A DNA stretch of 64,000 bases, taken from NCBI RefSeq assembly GCF_014397005.1, contig NZ_JACGWS010000016.1, positions 62,001-126,000 of the forward strand. Reading direction: 5' to 3'. The DNA comes from Kordia aestuariivivens (GTDB lineage: Bacteria > Bacteroidota > Bacteroidia > Flavobacteriales > Flavobacteriaceae). Each line of letters begins with the position of its first letter. Position 1 is the first letter of the stretch. The notes under the pieces are model-generated. The model was not told the DNA's origin. It made no database searches and was given only the letters and a program-made list of their open reading frames with translations. Positions 49,629 to 57,861 of this stretch are shown here, one piece after another. A program made the position numbers and the translations under genes.

Positions 49629-51465
49629 CTGAAAGTTTATAAGGAATCGCTAAGGTAACTAAAACTCCTGTTTCTGATTGTGTGTTTGTTTCAATAGAAA
49701 CTTCTTTTTTGGTCGATTTTTTCAAGAAATCAGCAATTAATTTGATCGAAACAGAGTCTTTAAACGTACTTCCTGGATCTGAAAATCCTTTTCCGTTATC
49801 GCGAATTGCACATAAAATATAGCTGTCTTTCTTCGTGAATGTCAACGCAATCAAACCACCATGTTCCATCGCGGAAAAACCGTGTTCAATACTATTTTCA
49901 ATAAAAGGTTGCAACAGCATTGGCGGAACAAAAATAAAATCATCTTCCTCCATATTTTCGTAGGTAAACGTATAGCTAAATTTTTCTGGGAAGCGAATCA
50001 ACTGAAAATCCATGTACTTTTTAAGCGCGTCAATTTCTTTTTCAAATTGAATGTAATTTTTTGTCGAATTTTCTAAAATCAAACGCAACAATCGTGAAAA
50101 CTTTACCAAATGTTTTTTTGCTTCTTCCGAACTAAATTTAATCGTATTCTGAATAGAGTAGAGGACATTTGACGTAAAATGCGGATTCATCTGACTGCGC
50201 AATAAACGTTGTTGCATTTGTAAATTGAGCCGTTCAAAACGTAGTTTTTTATTTCTATAATAGAGAATTCCGCCTAGCGTAAACAACAATAAAACACTGA
50301 AAAGTAGAAACAAAGTATTGCGCAATCGGATATTTTTGAGTTCAGTATTTTTCTTTTGTTCAAACAGTAAGGCTTCATTTGCTGCCGATTCTTTCAACGC
50401 AAGCAATTCAGATTCGTATTTGTCTTGGTATGATTTATTTTGATTGTCCAACAAACGATCGAGTTCAGTTTCAACAATTGCTAACGATTCTTGCGTTTCG
50501 TTTGCTAATTTGAGTTCATATTTTAAAATATTTCGTTGATAATCGTTTGGTAATTTTTCAAAATTTTGACCTTTTGCAGAATCTAAATACTTACGTGCTT
50601 TGTCATACTCTTTTATGATAATATACGCTTCAGCGATGTTGGAATAACTATTTGCCAACAGTTCATTTTGATCAAAAACTTTCAATAATTTTACATTTTT
50701 GAGTGATTTTTTATAGTTTGAAATCGCACTTGTAAAATCACCTTGATAAAAATCGTAAATACCTCTGGAAGAATATACTTGACGTTTTAAATCGGTGGTT
50801 AAAAGCGAATCTTTTCGAATTAAATCATCTAAGATTTTTACACCTTCGTTTTCACGATTTAAGTAATATAAAATATTGTATTGACTCAGTAACTCTTGAT
50901 GGTTTGTCAACTTCAAAGAAGGATTTTTTTCAATAATTTCAATCCGTTTTTTATTGGCTGAAAGTGCTTTTTCATAACGCGAAGTCACTTTGTAAATATC
51001 TTCCAGAAAGAAATAATAATGACCTGAATTTAGCGGGTCTTTTTTCAAGTTTATTTTTCGTTTGAACGAATCTGCTAAAGTCATACAATCGCCATATTTC
51101 CCAAGACTTTTATAGGTTTCAAAAGCAACAAAATACTGAAAGAACTGTCGCGAATTTTGAATAGAATCTTCTTGTGCTTCTGTGGCTTTATAGAAATATT
51201 CTGAAGCATTTTCTAAGTCGCTTAGCTCTCTGTAATACAATCCAAACTGAAACAAATTTTCGGTTTTCAACGAATCAGAAACGCCCGCGTGTTGCTGAAT
51301 GAGTTTGTCTGCTTTTTGCAGATAATAAAATGTAGAATCTGAAGCAGTTTTTATAGCTTTTTGCTGAAGCGAACTAACCTTTTGAGACGCTTCAACAGGA
51401 GTCAATTTTTTTTGACAACCAATCACTACAAACACTAAAAATACACACGATAGATACTTTGACAT
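49618..51465 (-). CDS. TPR-containing LytS-like sensor histidine kinase (615 aa)
   Basis: The ATG at 51465 gives a signal/lipobox-like start (MSKYLSCVFLVFVVIGCQKK); the open frame runs further upstream but lacks such a signal. The sensor part is a series of TPR-like helical repeats (about 60-330), then a coiled segment and one membrane helix (FLLFSVLLLFTLGGILYY). The His_kinase motif RSQMNPHFTSNVLYS follows; the family norm is NPHFLFN, so the region after the His varies. An HATPase with DNGKGF completes it. This TPR-LytS plus LytTR pairing is common in Flavobacteriia. An inverted repeat TGTAAACAT/ATGTTTACA lies 3 nt upstream of the start. Confidence 0.88.
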   Translation of the reverse strand: MSKYLSCVFLVFVVIGCQKKLTPVEASQKVSSLQQKAIKTASDSTFYYLQKADKLIQQHAGVSDSLKTENLFQFGLYYRELSDLENASEYFYKATEAQEDSIQNSRQFFQYFVAFETYKSLGKYGDCMTLADSFKRKINLKKDPLNSGHYYFFLEDIYKVTSRYEKALSANKKRIEIIEKNPSLKLTNHQELLSQYNILYYLNRENEGVKILDDLIRKDSLLTTDLKRQVYSSRGIYDFYQGDFTSAISNYKKSLKNVKLLKVFDQNELLANSYSNIAEAYIIIKEYDKARKYLDSAKGQNFEKLPNDYQRNILKYELKLANETQESLAIVETELDRLLDNQNKSYQDKYESELLALKESAANEALLFEQKKNTELKNIRLRNTLFLLFSVLLLFTLGGILYYRNKKLRFERLNLQMQQRLLRSQMNPHFTSNVLYSIQNTIKFSSEEAKKHLVKFSRLLRLILENSTKNYIQFEKEIDALKKYMDFQLIRFPEKFSYTFTYENMEEDDFIFVPPMLLQPFIENSIEHGFSAMEHGGLIALTFTKKDSYILCAIRDNGKGFSDPGSTFKDSVSIKLIADFLKKSTKKEVSIETNTQSETGVLVTLAIPYKLSDEN

Positions 51466-51467
51466 AA

Positions 51468-51498
51468 TGTAAACATAAGTAAAAAATGTATGTTTACA
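51468..51498 (-). promoter_or_regulatory. Inverted repeat just upstream of the kinase start
   Basis: TGTAAACAT (51468-51476) and ATGTTTACA (51490-51498) are perfect 9-bp inverted repeats. They begin 3 nt upstream of the start codon, so they would lie in the leader or act as an operator. Regulator unknown. Confidence 0.45.
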
Positions 51499-51527
51499 AA
51501 TGTTAAGTGCTGTTTGTGGTGCGCGTA

Positions 51528-52499
51528 TTAAAAAATCCGAAATCTTTTCAGTACAATAAATACGATCAATATAACAACGATTGCTCCAATAGAGAGCCAC
51601 AGATTATTGATGCTCGAAAATGAAGTTTTAGTGCGTTGTAAAGTTGCTATTTCACCTAAAAAATTTGCGTCTTGCATTAACGATTCAAATTGTGATTTAG
51701 AAGGATCAATCACAATTGTATATTTCTCTTTTTCAATAAGATTCGCGATACTTTTATAAAAGTTACTATTCTTATTTAAGTTGTCAAAATCGACATCACT
51801 CACTATAATATTAGTGTCTTTTTCCTGAAAAATAACAGCAACCCAACGTTCTTTATCTTTATTAAACATATTTAAGAAATAATGATCTTTGTATTTTTTA
51901 AATACACATTTCGACTTTTTAGGAGCGGTATTTTCATCATATTCTAAAATCAGATTTGTTTTTAAATCAATCTCATAAATCAATTGTTTCTGATAGCTAT
52001 AGTTTTTATTATCAATGCTTAATGGGAAAGTTTTGAAGATTTGTCCTTTTTCATCTTGTTCTTTTAATTGTAAAAGTTGGCTAGATTCCTGTTCTGTTAA
52101 GTTATTTGAAGTACTTTTTTTGTTTTCTAATTTTTCTTTTAAAGCATGCAAACTATCATTTTTGTATACCAAAAGTTCGCCTTTGATCGTATAATATTTT
52201 GATTTTTTTGCAAGTTCTTCTTTAGTGAATGACAAATAACTTACAATGGTTAATTTGTGTTGATCGGTCACTGTAAATTTTATAAAATCGCGTCCTAATT
52301 TAAAATCATCTCCCGCAGGCTCTTTTGTAATAAGCTCAAAATCACCATCAAAATAAGATGGAAATGCTCTTAAAATAGGAGATTCATCAGATGGAAGCGG
52401 CTTTAATGTTTCGACAGAGCTACAACTTTGAAAAATAGATATAGAACAGAGTAATGTGCAGATAAAAGTGAATTGTATAATTTTAGTTTTGATCTTCAT
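51528..52499 (-). CDS. Lipoprotein-like protein with C-terminal membrane helix, function unknown (323 aa)
   Basis: The signal peptide has a lipobox-like Cys (MKIKTKIIQFTFICTLLCSI...FQSCSSVETL). The body has no domain I recognise; it is Lys-rich, with a likely beta-rich centre and a helical segment near residues 115-150. The last 25 residues form a membrane helix (IGAIVVILIVFIVLKRFRIF) ending in a basic tail. A lipidated N-terminus together with a C-terminal membrane helix would tether the protein twice. It lies upstream of the TPR-kinase gene on the same strand with a 62-nt gap and could be an accessory sensor; that is inference from position only. Confidence 0.7.
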   Translation of the reverse strand: MKIKTKIIQFTFICTLLCSISIFQSCSSVETLKPLPSDESPILRAFPSYFDGDFELITKEPAGDDFKLGRDFIKFTVTDQHKLTIVSYLSFTKEELAKKSKYYTIKGELLVYKNDSLHALKEKLENKKSTSNNLTEQESSQLLQLKEQDEKGQIFKTFPLSIDNKNYSYQKQLIYEIDLKTNLILEYDENTAPKKSKCVFKKYKDHYFLNMFNKDKERWVAVIFQEKDTNIIVSDVDFDNLNKNSNFYKSIANLIEKEKYTIVIDPSKSQFESLMQDANFLGEIATLQRTKTSFSSINNLWLSIGAIVVILIVFIVLKRFRIF

Positions 52500-52613
52500 T
52501 TCGAGTTACTTTTTTAAGATGTTTACCATCTAATTTATTCATACTTAAAGTTATGCTTTTTTTTAGGACTTAAAAAAGGTTTTCCGTAAACAACACTATT
52601 TTCTAATTATACA

Positions 52614-52639
52614 TTACAGAAATGGTGGTTTTTCTGTAA
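52614..52639 (+). promoter_or_regulatory. Inverted repeat upstream of mini-peptide 5
   Basis: TTACAGAAA (52614-52622) and TTTCTGTAA (52631-52639) are perfect 9-bp arms around TGGTGGTT. They lie 55 nt upstream of the peptide start and 115 nt from the divergent lipoprotein start. Possible operator; no regulator can be named. Confidence 0.45.
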
Positions 52640-52693
52640 CGGCAAATCAGTGATTATTTCTATCTTGAAGTATAACCCAAAAAACTTTTAATC

Positions 52694-52837
52694 ATGAAAA
52701 AACAACATTTACAATCGTTAAAACTAAACAAAAAGACAATTTCAAAAGCAAACATTGTTGCTGTAAAAGGTGGCGGACATACACAATTGGCTACAAATTG
52801 TGTAACGGCGTGTATTTCCTGTCAAGATCCAAGATAA
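52694..52837 (+). CDS. GG-leader Cys-containing mini-peptide 5 (47 aa)
   Basis: It begins MKKQHLQSLKLNKKTISKAN, the same leader pattern as the other peptides in this window, with GGG (AVKGGGHTQ) near residue 27 and a 20-residue core with three Cys and several Thr/Ser (TNCVTACISC). It stands alone between a divergent lipoprotein gene and a convergent hypothetical gene, with a strong terminator 15 nt after its stop. It is probably a secreted, possibly modified peptide; no LanB/LanC-like enzyme is seen in the window. Confidence 0.72.
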   Translation: MKKQHLQSLKLNKKTISKANIVAVKGGGHTQLATNCVTACISCQDPR

Positions 52838-52851
52838 GCATCACCAAAAAC

Positions 52852-52879
52852 AAAAAGCGAACTTCTCAGTTCGCTTTTT
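52852..52879. terminator. Bidirectional terminator
   Basis: Perfect 12-bp arms AAAAAGCGAACT and AGTTCGCTTTTT with a TCTC loop. It serves mini-peptide 5 and the convergent gene at 52902. Confidence 0.9.
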
Positions 52880-52901
52880 ATATAATATAGTAAGAAACAA
52901 T

Positions 52902-53258
52902 TTAACTCGCTTCTACGATTTCTAAAGTATACATTGGATCTTCGGCATCATTCAATGCAAATTCAACAGAAGTTACTTGAAAATCTTCCCAATCACTTGG
53001 ATCAATTGGCCAGCCACCAATTCTATTATAATCTTTATCGAACACATTAAACATTGGATAATTATAATCTGCTGTTCCAACTGCAATACCGCCAAAGACT
53101 GAAACGCCATCAGAAAATTTTGCATACGAAGCTGCCATAAATCCGCCTTCGCTCACTCCTTCAGGAATTTTGAATTTAGATGGATCTTGCATCATTTCTG
53201 TCCATATATTTTTTCCGTTTTTCGGAATTGTCATGGTTGCTTTTAAATTCGTTGCCAT
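52902..53258 (-). CDS. Hypothetical small protein (118 aa)
   Basis: The start at 53258 (MATNLKATMTIPKNGKN) gives a compact cytosolic-looking protein without signal peptide. The frame extends upstream to 53393, but those residues are partly encoded by the terminator of the next gene and are unlikely to be translated. The sequence is rich in Gly, Asp and aromatics (GGIAVGTADYNYPMFNVFDKD, shortened: GGIAVG and YNYPMF) and ends VEFALNDAEDPMYTLEIVEAS, suggesting a small beta-sandwich. No domain is recognised and no catalytic pattern is evident. It is transcribed convergently to mini-peptide 5. Confidence 0.65.
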   Translation of the reverse strand: MATNLKATMTIPKNGKNIWTEMMQDPSKFKIPEGVSEGGFMAASYAKFSDGVSVFGGIAVGTADYNYPMFNVFDKDYNRIGGWPIDPSDWEDFQVTSVEFALNDAEDPMYTLEIVEAS

Positions 53259-53340
53259 ACTAAAAAGTTTTTTTAAATTGATATTATTCAAAGTTATACA
53301 TAATGGCACGAATAAAACAGCGTATAAATACCTCATTTCT

Positions 53341-53384
53341 AAAACGAAGAAAGCTCCCATAATTGGAAGCTTTCTTCGTTTTTT
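53341..53384. terminator. Terminator after the M28 peptidase gene
   Basis: Arms AAAACGAAGAAAGCT (53341-53355) and AGCTTTCTTCGTTTT (53368-53382) give T-runs in both directions. It lies 16 nt past the peptidase stop. Confidence 0.88.
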
Positions 53385-53399
53385 ATAGTGCAATATGCT

Positions 53400-54965
53400 T
53401 TACTTTGTAGCTTTAACTTTTGCTTTGTCTGCAACAATTCTTTGATCTCTATTTGCCAATTCCCATGCGGTGTGAAATACTAATTTCGTACGGTTTGTCA
53501 ATAAATCGTAGTTAATCTTATCGGGCGTATCTGTTGGCTTGTGGTAATCGTCATGAGTTCCGTTGAAATAGAAAATTACAGGAACATTGTTCTTTGCAAA
53601 ATTGTAATGATCAGAACGGTAATAATAACGATTTGGATCATTTTCATCGTTGTATGTATAGTCCAATTCAATGTTTGTATACTTCTTATTAATCTCTTCA
53701 GAAATGTTGTGAAGTTCTGTACTTAACTTATCAGAACCAATTAAATAGATATAATTACGATCGCCTTCTGTACGTTTTGGATCAATACGACCAATCATAT
53801 CAATATTCAAATCGGCAACGGTATTTTCTAATGGAAAAATTGGATTATCTGTATAATATCGTGAACCTAACAATCCTTTTTCTTCTCCTGTTACATGTAA
53901 AAATACAATAGAACGTTTTGGACCATTTCCTTCTTTTTGTGCTTTTTGGAATGCTTCTGCAATTTCAAGAATCGCAACCGTTCCAGAACCATCGTCATCA
54001 GCTCCATTATAAATCTGACGTGCCTTAATTCCTTCGTGATCTAAGTGTGCAGAAATAACAATATATTCTTCTGGATTTTCTGAGCCTTTAATAATTGCCA
54101 CTACATTTTCCGAATCGATATCGTTGATTTTATCTTTGTTTATCAACGTACCATCTACTTTAATTGTTGTTGCATTTTCATCCGCTGCAATTGTCGGATA
54201 CAAATCAGTAGCTAATTGAGTATCAATGTAATAATTAAAGAATGTATTCGCTTCACCTTTTAAAGAAATACTACTATTACTTCGCATGTAATTAAACTGC
54301 GCCTTCACACGGGGATATAATTTATCTACATAGAATAATACACCTTTTGCTTTATGATCTTCCGCAGCTTTTAATTTAGCTCCTATTGCTTGAATAACAT
54401 TTCCAGACCATTTTGTAGCGTCTTCAGTTCCAGAAATTACATAATTTCCATCTTCTTGTTTTGGTTCTCCTAATTTGATTAAAATTACTTTGCCTTCAAC
54501 ATCTTGTCCTTTATAGTTTGAATACTTTTCATCATCAATTCCATAGCCTAAGTATACAACTTCAGAAAATGCAGTTGTTCCATTTTCGTTTGGTCTTATA
54601 GATATAAACTGTTCTATAAACGGATATGATTTTCCATTGATCGTTAATTCAGAATTTAATTTACTTCCTTTCTGTAATGGAACATTTTGATAGTAATTTC
54701 CATCTTTTTGTGCCGCAGGAATATTCAAACTTTTATATTCATCTCTCAAATATGCAACCGCTTTTTTCTGTCCTGGTGATCCAGTATCTCTACCTTCAAA
54801 CTCGTCAGAAGCGTACGTATATAAGTGTGTTTTTAATTCATCTTCGGTAATTGTGTTTGCATATGGGACAGGATCCAAATTCCGAACTGCTTTTTGATCC
54901 GCAGTTTTTTGGTTAGTGCCACATCCAATCAAAGCCAAAAGTGCTATGGATAGTAATTTTCTCAT
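53400..54965 (-). CDS. M28-family zinc aminopeptidase, lipoprotein (521 aa)
   Basis: The lipoprotein signal is MRKLLSIALLALIGCGTNQK. A PA-like insert (about 130-290, with EGKVILIKLG) precedes the peptidase core. Zinc ligands and catalytic residues of M28 are visible: SAHLDHEG (His), YNGADDDGSG (bridging Asp), TGEEKGLLGS (catalytic Glu and Glu ligand), NIDMIGR (Asp) and a C-terminal His in HDDYHKPTDT. It cleaves N-terminal amino acids from peptides in the periplasm or at the outer membrane. It is transcribed alone, with a terminator right after its stop. Confidence 0.93.
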   Translation of the reverse strand: MRKLLSIALLALIGCGTNQKTADQKAVRNLDPVPYANTITEDELKTHLYTYASDEFEGRDTGSPGQKKAVAYLRDEYKSLNIPAAQKDGNYYQNVPLQKGSKLNSELTINGKSYPFIEQFISIRPNENGTTAFSEVVYLGYGIDDEKYSNYKGQDVEGKVILIKLGEPKQEDGNYVISGTEDATKWSGNVIQAIGAKLKAAEDHKAKGVLFYVDKLYPRVKAQFNYMRSNSSISLKGEANTFFNYYIDTQLATDLYPTIAADENATTIKVDGTLINKDKINDIDSENVVAIIKGSENPEEYIVISAHLDHEGIKARQIYNGADDDGSGTVAILEIAEAFQKAQKEGNGPKRSIVFLHVTGEEKGLLGSRYYTDNPIFPLENTVADLNIDMIGRIDPKRTEGDRNYIYLIGSDKLSTELHNISEEINKKYTNIELDYTYNDENDPNRYYYRSDHYNFAKNNVPVIFYFNGTHDDYHKPTDTPDKINYDLLTNRTKLVFHTAWELANRDQRIVADKAKVKATK

Positions 54966-55060
54966 ATTTCGTTTTTTAGGATTTCCAAAGGTATTGAAAT
55001 AGAATTTTTGTTTTGTTATAGATTTCTTAAAAAAATGTGAAAACGCTGATTTTTAGGCAT

Positions 55061-55220
55061 GAACTCATCTTGACTTTTTGTTTTTAACCGAAAATGAGTC
55101 AAAATTTGTTCAGATAAAACTATTTTTAAAAGGCATAGCATCGCTACGCATGAGAAAATAGCTGAAATATGGGCGAATTTTAGCCATTTTTTAGGAAATA
55201 GAAAAAGTCAAGATGAGTTC
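55061..55220. repeat. 160-bp MITE-like element with 19-bp perfect terminal inverted repeats
   Basis: GAACTCATCTTGACTTTTT (55061-55079) is exactly complementary to AAAAAGTCAAGATGAGTTC (55202-55220). The interior contains a further potential stem (CTATTTT ... AAAATAG) and no open frame of note. It occupies most of the 312-nt gap between the peptidase and the next gene. Flanking target-site duplications are not obvious. Element family unknown to me. Confidence 0.8.
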
Positions 55221-55228
55221 TATAAAAA

Positions 55229-55260
55229 AAAGTCCATCAGTTGTATTTCTGATGGACTTT
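55229..55260. terminator. Terminator before the small membrane protein gene
   Basis: Arms AAAGTCCATCAG (55229-55240) and CTGATGGACTTT (55249-55260). The A-run before the first arm gives a T-run for - strand transcripts ending at 55278. Confidence 0.85.
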
Positions 55261-55277
55261 CTGATGAATTTTTATAT

Positions 55278-55607
55278 TTATTCTAATCCTTCGAGCTCTT
55301 TCTCGATCTCTTTGACGTCTTCTTTTTCTTGTTGTTCCTTCTCTTTTACAGTTTGTTTTACATCATCTGCCACTTTATTCTCTCTAAACATATTCATTGT
55401 GGTAATAGCTGCTGCCAGAAATGATAATGCAATGATCAACTTTGGAACACTATCACGCAAACCATTTCTTTTAGAAATAACCAATGCAGCTATTCCTAAA
55501 ATAAGTCCTAAAGCAATAGGCATAAAAGCAAAACTATCTAAAAAGAAAGAAAATAAAAAACCTAATACGGCAGCAATGCTACCTATAATAATACAAAAAG
55601 TTCTCAT
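55278..55607 (-). CDS. Small membrane protein with acidic/basic coiled tail (109 aa)
   Basis: Three hydrophobic segments lie within residues 1-70 (SIAAVLGFLFSFFL, FMPIALGLILGIAALVI, LIIALSFLAAAIT). A charged, probably coiled-coil tail rich in Glu and Lys follows (KVADDVKQTVKEKEQQEK, then EIEKELEGLE). No family is recognised with certainty. The gene begins 23 nt after the stop of the DUF3108 gene on the same strand and likely shares its transcript. A terminator follows. Confidence 0.75.
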   Translation of the reverse strand: MRTFCIIIGSIAAVLGFLFSFFLDSFAFMPIALGLILGIAALVISKRNGLRDSVPKLIIALSFLAAAITTMNMFRENKVADDVKQTVKEKEQQEKEDVKEIEKELEGLE

Positions 55608-55630
55608 GGTATGTATTTTAGTTTTAATGA

Positions 55631-56419
55631 TTAATTAGCTAAGCCAGTAGCGTTTGTTAATTGTAACGTTCCGCTTCCGATAGGAATGGTAAACCGTGCT
55701 TGTACAGGAATTTTGTTTGCATCAGCTGTTAACCAAAGTGTTCCAGATTTTAAAAAATCACCCGAAGTCAATACTTGTAACTTATAGCATTCTTTTTGCC
55801 CTAAGTTTCCAGCACGGATCGTTTCTTTTCCAACAAATTTAATGGTAATTGATGTTTCTTCTCGATCAAACAAAATTTTAAACGTTTTAGTATCTCCAAT
55901 TTTAGCGTTTTCAATAGGTAAGTTTCTTAAATTATATAACGTAGAAACTACATCCATTGCTCCGCTACTAAAGCTAAAGTTTTTATCTTGAACCCAATCA
56001 GTACCATTTCCTCTGCGTTTGGTTTGTGTACTTTTTATCGTTTTTGTCTTCTGATTGTACACATACTTCATTTTCTTCTTATAACCGCCTTCTTGGATAT
56101 CTCTTTTGTACAATAAAGGAAGTAATGAATATTTGCTTACATACGATTCATAAACATCACGAATTTTAAAAAATGCATCAAGCTTTTTATAAGTATTTGC
56201 ACGACATTTAAAATGCAACAATGTACTACTTGATGTTTTTACTTCTGATGTTTCCATGCTCACTTGCGCTAACTCTGTCATTAAGCCCGACACTTTATAA
56301 GATGCTGTAAACGTTAGTTTTTCGCCATCTTTAAAAGCCAAGCTTTCTTGAGCAATAGCAACAGCTTGAGACATACATAGTACCAAAAACAGACAAACTA
56401 TCTTTTTTATATTCTTCAT
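55631..56419 (-). CDS. DUF3108-type secreted protein (262 aa)
   Basis: A Sec signal peptide (MKNIKKIVCLFLVLCMSQAVAIAQ) is followed by the DUF3108 pattern: FKDGEKLTFTASYKVSG near the start, a KIRDVYESYV segment, and a C-terminal SGTLWLTADANKIPVQAR. Members are periplasmic beta-rich proteins of unknown function, common in Bacteroidota. The gene is divergent from the hypothetical gene at 56547 and followed closely by the small membrane protein gene. Confidence 0.85.
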   Translation of the reverse strand: MKNIKKIVCLFLVLCMSQAVAIAQESLAFKDGEKLTFTASYKVSGLMTELAQVSMETSEVKTSSSTLLHFKCRANTYKKLDAFFKIRDVYESYVSKYSLLPLLYKRDIQEGGYKKKMKYVYNQKTKTIKSTQTKRRGNGTDWVQDKNFSFSSGAMDVVSTLYNLRNLPIENAKIGDTKTFKILFDREETSITIKFVGKETIRAGNLGQKECYKLQVLTSGDFLKSGTLWLTADANKIPVQARFTIPIGSGTLQLTNATGLAN

Positions 56420-56511
56420 TATTGAGTTCTTTATTCTTTATATTAACGCAGCATAAATCACTTATTGTGCCAAACCTTATTAATGTGTACAAAACATCGT
56501 ATTACATTTTG

Positions 56512-56519
56512 TAGCTTTG
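56512..56519 (+). promoter_or_regulatory. Bacteroidota-type -7 box (TAnnTTTG)
   Basis: TAGCTTTG matches the Bacteroidota consensus exactly and lies 28 nt before the ATG at 56547. This also argues against the TTG at 56517 being the start. The -33 element is not clear. Confidence 0.6.
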
Positions 56520-56546
56520 GCAAAAATACACCATTACACTTTAGTG

Positions 56547-57101
56547 ATGAAATTAAAATATCATAAACAAAACTTTTTCAAAAACACCTATTGTATTTTC
56601 AAAACGGTTGCTATTGAAATCATTAAGGATAAAAAGCCAAATTACACAAGCCGATCTGGTAGTCAGTATTTTTATACAGAAGAAGGTGTATATCGCATTT
56701 CTTCACATTGGGGAAGAGCTGCTACTTGCAAATGGCGATTGCAAACGGAAGAAGAAAATACTAATTTCAGGAATACAACTAAAGTAGGTTTTGCCAAATG
56801 GTCAAGTTTTTATAGGGATAATGAAGTTGAAAAATTATACTTCATCAAAAAGAGTGAATTCACCAACAAATACGAATACTTTCATAAAAACGAACCTACA
56901 TACACTTCTGATTATGTTGTGCGTACCGCAGATGAAACTCGGAAAGTATTGAGACAGTTAAAAGCGATTACCACAGAAACCAAATGGGCAAAGTACATTC
57001 CACATGATGATTTAGACGATTTACGAAACTTTCTCATCAACGGATTAATTACTTCTAACAAAACGTTGCAAGAACTCAAACGTGCTTATACTAACCCTTA
57101 G
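56547..57101 (+). CDS. Hypothetical cytosolic protein (184 aa)
   Basis: The ATG at 56547 (MKLKYHKQNFFKNTYCIF) is preferred over a TTG at 56517 that overlaps the promoter. The protein is basic and aromatic, with no signal peptide or membrane segment. It contains EEGVYRISSHWGRAATCKWR and a later KWAKYIPHDDLDDLRNF segment. I do not recognise the family. Its stop codon TAG overlaps the first bases (AGTTCGATATAA) of dispersed element copy 3, so the element's insertion may have set the present C-terminus. Confidence 0.75.
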   Translation: MKLKYHKQNFFKNTYCIFKTVAIEIIKDKKPNYTSRSGSQYFYTEEGVYRISSHWGRAATCKWRLQTEEENTNFRNTTKVGFAKWSSFYRDNEVEKLYFIKKSEFTNKYEYFHKNEPTYTSDYVVRTADETRKVLRQLKAITTETKWAKYIPHDDLDDLRNFLINGLITSNKTLQELKRAYTNP

Positions 57102-57458
57102 TTCGATATAAAATTTGAAAACCGATTCCTTCTTTTCCGCAGTATAGCAGGAATTTTTCGTTAAGAATTTTTGAAGCCTTGGAGAAAATTTAGAAAAATT
57201 CATGCGGTTTTAGTTTTTCAATAAAAGAAAAACTAAAAATACCTCTGGGAAAGCGCACTTTCTTTTGTTGAAGCCTGTGCTGAACTAGATTCAGTATTCT
57301 TTGTGCGAGCAAAGAAAACGAAATCGAAGATTCATGAGTTCTGCAATTTGAAATAAAAATGACACGAACTAAAATAAAGAACTGATTTTTAGTATTTTAA
57401 ATTTCATATGGGAAGTGTTGACAAAATTTCATTTAAATGAAACTTATATCGAACTCAC
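57100..57458 (+). repeat. Dispersed structured intergenic element, copy 3
   Basis: Left end AGTTCGATATAA (57100) and right end TTATATCGAACTCAC (to 57458) form terminal inverted repeats. Stem A: 57147-57159 with 57193-57205 (GAATTTTTC/GAAAAATTC). Stem B: AATTTTT/GAAAATT around loop GAAGCCTTGG. Stem C: TTTTAGTTTTTC with GAAAAACTAAAA, loop AATAAAA. Stem D (GCGCAC/GTGCG) encloses the same nested CTGAA...TTCAG hairpin as copy 2. This is the most complete copy, about 359 bp, and it fills the 373-nt gap 57102-57474. Confidence 0.87.
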
Positions 57459-57474
57459 ATTACATTAGTGATTC

Positions 57475-57849
57475 TTAAAGAAAAGAAACACCCAATAAAA
57501 TCCAACCGATCACTAATAACAGTCCGCCAAGTGGCGTAATTGGACCTAAAAAGCGTAGTTTCTTGCCTTTTGCGCTGCTGATGCATAAACCATATATGCT
57601 AAACGAAAACAAAAACGTTCCTGCAATAAAACACCATGCAATCGCAGTTTCTAAACTTTCCGTAAACGAAAATTGAAATCCGATCACCAATAATACAATA
57701 GCGTGATACATTTGATACTTTACGCCAGTTTCAAAGCTTTTTAGTAAATCATCTGATAAAATTTTCTTCAATGCATGCGCACCAAATGCTCCAAAAATAA
57801 TTCCCAATGCGCCATACAAAGCCGCAATTAATAATACGTATTTTTCCAT
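57475..57849 (-). CDS. DUF423 family membrane protein (124 aa)
   Basis: With the start at 57849 (MEKYVLLIAALYGALGIIFG) the protein has four hydrophobic helices and the DUF423 signature FGAFGAHALKKIL near residue 20-32, then MYHAIVLLVIG and PITPLGGLLLVIGWILLG at the end. It is a small inner-membrane protein found across bacteria with no established function. The frame extends 12 codons further, but those overlap a TACCTTTG -7 box, so the shorter start is better. Confidence 0.9.
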   Translation of the reverse strand: MEKYVLLIAALYGALGIIFGAFGAHALKKILSDDLLKSFETGVKYQMYHAIVLLVIGFQFSFTESLETAIAWCFIAGTFLFSFSIYGLCISSAKGKKLRFLGPITPLGGLLLVIGWILLGVSFL

Positions 57850-57853
57850 GGCG

Positions 57854-57861
57854 CAAAGGTA
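57854..57861 (-). promoter_or_regulatory. Bacteroidota-type -7 box before the DUF423 gene
   Basis: On the - strand TACCTTTG matches TAnnTTTG and lies 4 nt from the chosen ATG. A TTG about 21 nt further upstream can serve as the -33 element. The transcript would be nearly leaderless. Confidence 0.5.

Noticed and set aside
51466-51600. Upstream extension of the TPR-kinase reading frame
   Set aside because: The added residues run into the upstream lipoprotein gene and precede a clear signal-peptide-like start at 51465.
53259-53393. Longer N-terminus for the small protein at 52902
   Set aside because: The extension is encoded across the terminator hairpin of the peptidase gene; the ATG at 53258 is more plausible.
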